DNA of 64,000 nt, from NCBI GenBank assembly GCA_900475325.1, contig LS483371.1:1798001-1862000 (forward strand), in the 5' to 3' direction. Made by a program: the position numbers and the translations under genes. Of the stretch, positions 59,776 to 64,000 are shown piece by piece. The notes beneath the pieces are model-generated. The model saw nothing but the letters and a program-made list of their open reading frames with translations, did not search any database and was not told the DNA's origin. The DNA comes from Paucimonas lemoignei (GTDB lineage Bacteria; Pseudomonadota; Gammaproteobacteria; Pseudomonadales; Pseudomonadaceae). How positions within the stretch are numbered: the stretch's first letter is position 1; each line of letters begins with the position of its first letter.

Positions 59776-62745
59776 ATGGCTCAGGTGATCGGCACGATTC
59801 GACAGGTGGTAGGCGAAGTGTTTGCCGTGGCCAGCGATGGTACGCGGCGAGTGGTTATAGAGGGCGAGCGATTGTTTGCGGGCGAGCAACTGATGACGGG
59901 CGCGGCCGGTGCGGTGGCCGTCAATCTCAGTGGAGGTGGTGAGTTGACCCTTGGCAGGGGCAGCAGCCTGCCACTGACGCCTCAACTGCTCACCCACCAC
60001 GCGGCGCAAATCCTCACCGCTGATGAGTTGACCCCAACCCTGGCGCAGCCCGCAGACGTGACCCAGGCGCAGCAGGTGGCCAGCCCGCAGACGCCGTCTG
60101 CCAACGAAACGCCCGCCGCTGCAGACGGATCGCCACTGGGTGGTGGCCATTCGGCAATGCTCCTGACCGAAGTGGGCGGCGTGGTGACCCCGCACATCGG
60201 CTTCGCGACCCAGGGCCTGAGCCGTGCGCCGGAGTTTCCAGAAGGGCGTATCGAAGGTTCATCCGGCAGCTCGACGGGGACGCCGTCAACGCCCGTGCCG
60301 CCGGTGGTCGATACACCGGTCGTGGTGATTCCGCCCATTGATCCCCCCATAGAGCAGCCGCCCCTGGACCCGCCTATAGATCCGCCGGTAGTACCTCCAG
60401 TTGAGCCTCCGGTAACACCCCCCGTCGAGCCGCCCGTGGAACCACCGGTTGAGCCCCCCGTCGAGCCACCGCTCGATCACGGCGTGCAATTGTCCGATGG
60501 CGAGTTGACGCTCAATGAGGCTCATCTGTCGTGCGGCTCGGCCACCGATCCGGATGCCCTGACCCAGACCGGCACCTTCAGTGTGTCAGCGGGCGATGGC
60601 CTGCAAAGTCTGGTGGTGGGCGGGCTGGTGATCATTGATGCGGGCGTGATAGCGGGTTTCCCGCAGAGCAACCAGACCCCGCTGGGCAACGTCTTCAGTG
60701 TCACGCACTACGATCCGGCCAGCGGTCTGGTCAGTTACAGCTACACATTGGTGGGCGCAACCGCCCATGGCGATGGCGACGGCACCAACCTTCAGGGTGA
60801 AACCCTCGACGTCACGGCCCGGGATATCGACGGCGACGCTGCCAGCAGCACGCTGCAGATCCACATCATTGATGACGTGCCCGAGGCGGCGAATATCGAG
60901 CTGACCCTGACTGGGGAGTTGGCCTGCGACGGTGTATCGCCTGCTGTCACTTGGGGTAGCTTGCTGGACGGCGGTACGTTCGGCGCCGATGGCGGTTTCG
61001 TGCGCTCGATCTGCTTCAACGGCGCCACCTACAGCTATGACCCACAAACTGGCCTCAGCGTCAGCGCAGGTACGCCCGATCCAGTGTTCGATCCGGTCAC
61101 TCACGTGCTGTTCGTGGTCGCAGACGACGGATCGTCCCTGGCGGTGAACATGTTGACGGGCGTCTACGGGTATACCCCTTCGCCTGACCCGTCCAGCGTG
61201 ATACTGACCGAAACCATTGGCTTCGTGATCAGCGACAACGACCATGACCTGGCCAGCGCCGATCTGATCATCCACGTGCCGCCCACGGTTGCAGAGCCAC
61301 AAGGCCCGACCGCCGTGGCTGATCATGTGATCACCAACGTGCTTGCGCCGAGCATTGAAGTACCTTCCGCCTTGTTGGTGGCAAATGATCTGTCAGCGAA
61401 CGGTGACCCCTTGAGCGCCACGCCGCCGGTGTTTCAGACCGGCTGGCAGGCCAAGGGCGAAGGGTTTTCCGAGGGCTGTGTGAAAACTCTCGATTTCGCC
61501 GGGCATCAGAACAAGCCGGGCAATCAGCTGAATAACCTGCAGCGCAGCGATTTTGTAAACGCGGGCAACCTGACCGCGCTGGTGGTGCTCAATGGTTTTC
61601 TGGGGGCCAGCAATGCGGCGGCGTCCAACGCTCAGGACCTGTACAGCGTGAATCTCAAGGCGGGAGAAACCGTCAGCGTGGCGCTCAGTAGCTCAAGCGA
61701 CAACATCGGTATCGCCTGGCAATTGGGCAATGGTGATTTCCAGCTGATCGACGCCAATGGCAGCTTCACCGCCAGCGAAGACGGCGTGTATCGCATCCAT
61801 CTGGTCAATCAGCCTGACGATGGGGAGGCGTATACCTCCGAGGATTATTCCCTGAGCCTTGCCATCGACTACAGCGCCGTGGACAACACCCCTACCTACG
61901 AAAGCCTCTACACCGTCACCGACAACCATGGCGGCAGCGACTCGGCGCCACTGACGATCAGCTATCAGGAAGGCTGCACCTTGCTCGGCACCGCGGGCAA
62001 TGACGTATTACTGGGTGGCAGCGGCGACGACAGCCTGCACGGCGGTGATGGCAACGATGTGCTCAGCGGCGGTGACGGGGACAACATTCTGTACGGCGAT
62101 AACGGTAATGACCTGCTGTTCAGCGGCTGCGGCAATGATGTCCTCGATGGCGGCGCAGGTAACAACACCGTGAGTTATGAGCTGGCGTCGTCTGGCGTCA
62201 CCGTCAGCACCTTGCAGACCGACCCTCAGGAGACCGGCGGGGCAGGCGTCGATACCTTGATCGACATCCAGAACCTGATGGGTTCCAACTTCAATGACCA
62301 CCTCACCGGTGACAACGAAGCCAATGTGATCAGCGGCGGATTGGGCGACGACGTGCTGATCGGTGGCGTGGGCAGCGATACGCTGACCGGTGGCGGCGGT
62401 AACGATACCTTCACGTGGGTGGCGGGGGATGCGGGCCGGGATCTGGTGACCGATTTCAGCCTTGGTGCCGACACTCTGGACCTGTCAAAACTGTTGCAGG
62501 ATTTGAGTGCGGGCGGGGATTCGCTGGATGACTTGCTGCACTTCAACGTCAGCGGCAGTGGCGAGAGTCTGGTCTCGACCATCGACGTCGGCTCCTCTCA
62601 GACCATCGACCTGGCAGGGGTGGACCTGGCCAGCCATTACGGCGTGACGGCCGGAGCAGGCGGGATGATTGCCGGAGGGGCGGATACGGCTGCGATCATC
62701 ACCGGGATGCTGGGGGATCATTCGATGCGCGCGGATGTGGTTTGA
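59776..62745 (+). CDS. RTX adhesin with LapA-type retention module
   Basis: A 989-residue surface protein starting MAQVIGTIRQVVGEVFAVAS behind AGGAGGG. The N-terminal retention module (about 1-110) keeps the protein threaded in the TolC-type pore. PAAADG near residues 113-118 could be a LapG-type cleavage site. A proline-rich linker of repeated PPVEPPVEP units follows (about 170-237). Then come VCBS/DUF5801-like beta domains (DGLQSLVVGGLVIIDAG, VTARDIDGDAASSTLQIHIIDD), a pre-peptidase-like segment and RTX nonapeptides (GNDVLLGGSGDDSLHGGDGND). The C-terminal secretion signal includes GNDTFTWVAGDAGRDLVTDF. It is far shorter than LapA or MapA. The divergent TolC-ABC-HlyD operon is its likely exporter. 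Six cysteines are unusual for a type I substrate. Confidence 0.9.
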   Translation: MAQVIGTIRQVVGEVFAVASDGTRRVVIEGERLFAGEQLMTGAAGAVAVNLSGGGELTLGRGSSLPLTPQLLTHHAAQILTADELTPTLAQPADVTQAQQVASPQTPSANETPAAADGSPLGGGHSAMLLTEVGGVVTPHIGFATQGLSRAPEFPEGRIEGSSGSSTGTPSTPVPPVVDTPVVVIPPIDPPIEQPPLDPPIDPPVVPPVEPPVTPPVEPPVEPPVEPPVEPPLDHGVQLSDGELTLNEAHLSCGSATDPDALTQTGTFSVSAGDGLQSLVVGGLVIIDAGVIAGFPQSNQTPLGNVFSVTHYDPASGLVSYSYTLVGATAHGDGDGTNLQGETLDVTARDIDGDAASSTLQIHIIDDVPEAANIELTLTGELACDGVSPAVTWGSLLDGGTFGADGGFVRSICFNGATYSYDPQTGLSVSAGTPDPVFDPVTHVLFVVADDGSSLAVNMLTGVYGYTPSPDPSSVILTETIGFVISDNDHDLASADLIIHVPPTVAEPQGPTAVADHVITNVLAPSIEVPSALLVANDLSANGDPLSATPPVFQTGWQAKGEGFSEGCVKTLDFAGHQNKPGNQLNNLQRSDFVNAGNLTALVVLNGFLGASNAAASNAQDLYSVNLKAGETVSVALSSSSDNIGIAWQLGNGDFQLIDANGSFTASEDGVYRIHLVNQPDDGEAYTSEDYSLSLAIDYSAVDNTPTYESLYTVTDNHGGSDSAPLTISYQEGCTLLGTAGNDVLLGGSGDDSLHGGDGNDVLSGGDGDNILYGDNGNDLLFSGCGNDVLDGGAGNNTVSYELASSGVTVSTLQTDPQETGGAGVDTLIDIQNLMGSNFNDHLTGDNEANVISGGLGDDVLIGGVGSDTLTGGGGNDTFTWVAGDAGRDLVTDFSLGADTLDLSKLLQDLSAGGDSLDDLLHFNVSGSGESLVSTIDVGSSQTIDLAGVDLASHYGVTAGAGGMIAGGADTAAIITGMLGDHSMRADVV

Positions 62746-62793
62746 TGAGTTAGATCGAATGCTTCATGGCGGGTACAGGCAGTCGCAGTTCCT

Positions 62794-62880
62794 GTGGGAG
62801 CGAATTCATTCGCGAAAGCGGTGGGTCAGGCGATGATGTTGAGCTGCCAAGGCCCTATTCGCGAATGAATTCGCTCCCAC
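62794..62880. repeat. REPIN (AT-arm family), short core
   Basis: gtgggagcgaattcattcgc with its reverse complement ending at 62880, after the adhesin gene. Confidence 0.9.
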
Positions 62881-62910
62881 AGGATCGCGTTCATGCTCTG
62901 GTAAAGCCAA

Positions 62911-63312
62911 TTAGCGCTTTTGCAGCGTCTTCTGCCGCAAGATATAAACCGTCACCAGCACCGCGCTGATCAGCATGAACACCCGCGCCCAAAGTAAGGG
63001 CACCAGGTAACAGGACAGGCCGATGCTGAACCACATCGTGACGATGGCATAGACCTTGCCCTTGAGCGGGATGCCGTTGCCTTCCAGGTAGTCGCGGATC
63101 CACGGGCCCAGCCGTTTGTGATTGACCAGCCAGTTGTAGAAGCGAGGAGAGCTGCGGGCAAAGCAGGCGGCGGCCAGTAACAGGAAAGGCGTGGTGGGCA
63201 GGACCGGCAGAAAAATCCCGATCACGCCCAGTGCCACGCTCAACCAGCCAACGCCCTGAAGTGCGTAGCGCACCAGCCGATGGCGACTGGTGCGCGGCGG
63301 ATTCTGCGCCAT
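62911..63312 (-). CDS. DUF454 (YbaN-family) inner-membrane protein
   Basis: A 133-residue protein. Family signature: GWLSVALGVIGIFLPVLPTTPFLLLAAACFARSSPRFYNWLVNHKRLGPWIRDY, then two more helices (VTMWFSIGLSCYLVP and FMLISAVLVTVYIL). Function unknown. It lies ten bases after the YecA-like gene on the same strand, so the two are probably co-transcribed. Confidence 0.92.
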   Translation of the reverse strand: MAQNPPRTSRHRLVRYALQGVGWLSVALGVIGIFLPVLPTTPFLLLAAACFARSSPRFYNWLVNHKRLGPWIRDYLEGNGIPLKGKVYAIVTMWFSIGLSCYLVPLLWARVFMLISAVLVTVYILRQKTLQKR

Positions 63313-63322
63313 AGGCGCAGAC

Positions 63323-63910
63323 TCAGTGATGGCGAGGCTTGAGGATCGCCGGTTTTTCGTCCGGCGCCTGGCACAGCAGATACAACGCCGTCAGGGCTTC
63401 CGGAATCTGCACGATCATGTCGTCCATCAGGTTGGCGTCCTGAGCGATATCGGAGAACTCCGGTTGCTCGTCGAACAGGCCCGAACCGACCATGATTGGC
63501 AGCAGCATTTCGCTGACTTCTTCCTCGGCGGTTTCGAACCAGGCGCTTTCACGCAGGAACACGCCTTCCATGAAGCCGATGCACCAGCCGCGCAGGTCGG
63601 AATCATCAGGCTCATCGCCCAGATCCAGATCGCATGGCAGTTCGAATTCTTCATCCGACGCCAGTTGGCGAGCAATGTGCGCCTGGAGCTGGATCAGCGT
63701 GCCTTCGATTTCTTCGCGCTGGGCATCATCGGTGTAATGCGGCGGCTCGGAGAATAGCGCGTCGATCCATTCCCGCTCCGGGACGGTTTCGGCGCAGATG
63801 GAAAGGGCGGTCAGGTAGCCATGGGCGGCCACGTAGTCCAGTGCCTCGTCATGCAGCTCATCAGCATCGAGGAAGGCTTGCAGGCGGTTTAGTTGCTCAG
63901 CGAAGGACAT
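63323..63910 (-). CDS. UPF0149/YecA-family protein
   Basis: A 195-residue acidic cytosolic protein. The start at 63910 (MSFAEQLNRLQAFLDADELHDEALDYVAAHGYLTAL) matches the family, which has the helical UPF0149 domain (GWCIGFMEGVFLRESAWF, EEVSEMLLPIMVGSGLFDE). The C-terminal zinc-binding SEC-C motif of longer YecA proteins is absent; it ends ILKPRHH. Function unknown. First gene of a pair with DUF454. The 90 bases to the window edge contain its leader. Confidence 0.88.
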   Translation of the reverse strand: MSFAEQLNRLQAFLDADELHDEALDYVAAHGYLTALSICAETVPEREWIDALFSEPPHYTDDAQREEIEGTLIQLQAHIARQLASDEEFELPCDLDLGDEPDDSDLRGWCIGFMEGVFLRESAWFETAEEEVSEMLLPIMVGSGLFDEQPEFSDIAQDANLMDDMIVQIPEALTALYLLCQAPDEKPAILKPRHH

Positions 63911-64000
63911 TGACGGACTACCTTGGAAATAAACGATGCTGAATTCTAGGCCCTGAGCGCCTTGGGCGCCAGCGGCGCGGGCCATGCAATGCGGCTGCGG

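Overview
The window is a piece of a Pseudomonas chromosome, most likely from the P. fluorescens group. This rests on the GC-rich coding sequence, the many Pseudomonas-type REP palindromes between genes, and the gene content: Prc protease, minCDE, BetX, the ActP symporter, NAGGN osmolyte genes, a Lap/Map-type adhesin system and a CrcZ-family RNA. From memory (not checked here), the order from prc through the phospho-ester ABC cluster, apeB, rluA, minEDC, lpxL, patatin, pirin, the MlaA-like gene, betX and actP resembles the PA3234-PA3257 block of P. aeruginosa PAO1.

Layout. 1-1046: start of an EAL phosphodiesterase cut by the left edge. 1.3-4.5 kb: prc and a divergent quinone oxidoreductase. 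5.2-11.7 kb: a HAD phosphatase, an ABC importer (ATPase, two permeases, binding protein) with an alkaline-phosphatase-fold enzyme, and a divergent GntR/UTRA regulator with two candidate operators. 12-16.6 kb: a YbiO-like MscS channel, a 54-residue membrane protein, a short aminopeptidase remnant, a small hypothetical gene and apeB. 17.2-22.2 kb: rluA, minE-minD-minC, and divergent lpxL-type acyltransferase and patatin genes. 22.3-25.6 kb: pirin, an MlaA-like protein and an alpha/beta hydrolase. 25.8-26.4 kb: a minus-strand CrcZ/CrcY-family small RNA with its own terminator, a sigma-54 promoter and an upstream inverted repeat, divergent from betX. 28-33 kb: DUF485-actP, DUF3309, DUF2784, an SDR, YnfA, a divergent CsrA and a YheU-type protein. 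33.3-38.1 kb: the three-gene NAGGN osmoprotectant operon. 38.1-40.9 kb: an accessory patch with a dead tyrosine recombinase and three small unknown genes. 41.2-45.5 kb: an ABC exporter-type ATPase and permease with an AttH/CrtC-like lipoprotein. 45.7-54.2 kb: mnmC, a 1535-residue LRR/NEL E3-ligase effector-like protein, and pap. 54.4-62.7 kb: a type I secretion operon (TolC, ABC, HlyD) divergent from a 989-residue RTX adhesin with a LapA-type retention module. The window closes with DUF454 and YecA-family genes.

How the parts work together. The sigma-54-driven RNA carries at least seven A-rich Hfq/Crc decoy motifs. Two transcripts within a few kilobases, the DUF485-actP acetate symporter operon and the divergent csrA-like gene, have the same kind of motif at their ribosome binding sites, so a local catabolite-repression circuit is plausible. 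The NAGGN operon, BetX and the MscS channel all serve osmotic adaptation. The type I secretion genes and the adhesin form one surface-attachment unit.

The intergenic DNA is unusually rich in repeats. There are 16 paired REP elements (REPINs, several of them diverged) in at least five arm families, and two inverted copies (about 719 and 430 bp) of a modular palindromic element. No transposase gene for either is present in the window. No tRNA, rRNA, CRISPR array or intact insertion sequence was seen.
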